From Prorocentrum cordatum (Eukaryota > Sar > Dinophyceae > Prorocentrales > Prorocentraceae): DNA of 64,000 bases. The stretch covers positions 478,270 to 542,269 of the forward strand of contig CAUYUJ010001414.1 in the NCBI GenBank assembly GCA_963575745.1. The letters are read 5' to 3'. The notes beneath the pieces were generated by a model. It was not told the origin of the DNA. It did no database searches and was given only the letters and a program-made list of their open reading frames with translations. Below are positions 63,661 to 64,000 of this stretch, piece by piece. The translations under genes were made by a program, and so were the position numbers. The first letter of the stretch is position 1. Each line of letters starts with the position of its first letter.

Positions 63661-64000
63661 GGCCTCCACACATTGTATTCAGGAATCGTTCTCTCGCCAT
63701 AATGCCAGCGACATGTATTGTCTGGACAGCCACGATCCTTTTTGTAAGCAACACATTGTTCTCAGCATTCCAGCGTTCCCAGGTCACGCGTGGCCGGGCC
63801 ATCGGATGCTCATCATTTTGATCTCCCAGAGCATGATTTGATGGGCACGTGTGACAGGGCCATCGGATTATCACCATTTCAGCAGTCCCAGGACACAAAC
63901 GTGTGGCAATTGCAGGGCTATTGTATTCGCACCGTTTTAGCTTCCCAGGTCACGAACGTGCTGCAGGGACGGCGCTATCCTCCGACCCGATCTAACTGGA
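63661..64000 (+). repeat. About 66-bp degenerate tandem repeat
   Basis: CCCAGGTCACGCGTGGCCGG, GGGCACGTGTGACAGGGCCA, CCCAGGACACAAACGTGTGG and CCCAGGTCACGAACGTGCTG recur at intervals of about 60-75 bases, with ATCGGAT and ATCATTTTG-like middles. Confidence 0.6.

Overview
The window is nuclear DNA of a eukaryote, most probably a dinoflagellate. Pointers to that are: a conserved gene cut into very small exons by introns of 2.5-9.4 kb; intron donors that are mostly GC or GA instead of GT; introns bounded by short direct repeats; LINE-type retrotransposon relics carrying RNase H and cysteine-finger tails; and an extreme load of microsatellites, minisatellites and short inverted-repeat elements. The group assignment is inference; the rest is read from the sequence. 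No rRNA, tRNA, CRISPR, operon or bacterial feature was seen.

The main gene is a partial CSE1 (exportin-2/CAS), the importin-beta-superfamily carrier that returns importin-alpha to the cytoplasm. Eight plus-strand exons between 878 and 42336 (878-954, 10208-10294, 19726-19817, 23475-23535, 26631-26722, 35300-35423, 37975-38039, 42270-42336) join into about 221 codons without a stop. They follow the conserved order of the family, roughly residues 340-520 of the animal protein. The N-terminal exons lie before the window. No later exon was recognised after 42336.

Layout. 1-877: CAT and CTC microsatellites, then exon 1. 1038-4243: a 3.2-kb element with inverted termini, subterminal arrays and an 8-bp target duplication. 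4.9-10.2 kb: a CGA tract, a decayed LINE (5860-8215), a composite minisatellite repeat and a second CGA tract reaching exon 2. 10.3-19.7 kb: GC-rich DNA, degenerate GGCCTCC arrays, and the second member of the composite repeat. 19.7-26.7 kb: exons 3-5, a 15-unit 100-bp tandem array, and a dense run of MITE-like elements. 26.7-42.3 kb: MITE-like elements, lower-GC coding-like relics, CAT/ATC tracts, exons 6-8. 42.3-55.4 kb: a 1.3-kb GAT tract, a minus-strand LINE relic split by two MITE-like insertions, a large foldback and many short elements. 55.4-62.3 kb: a satellite of about 6.9 kb with a 32-bp unit. 62.3-64 kb: mixed short repeats.

Almost every long reading frame here is an artefact of repeats whose period is not a multiple of three, so that all frames stay open. 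Real coding signal is confined to the CSE1 exons, the LINE relics and a few unassigned segments marked as low confidence.
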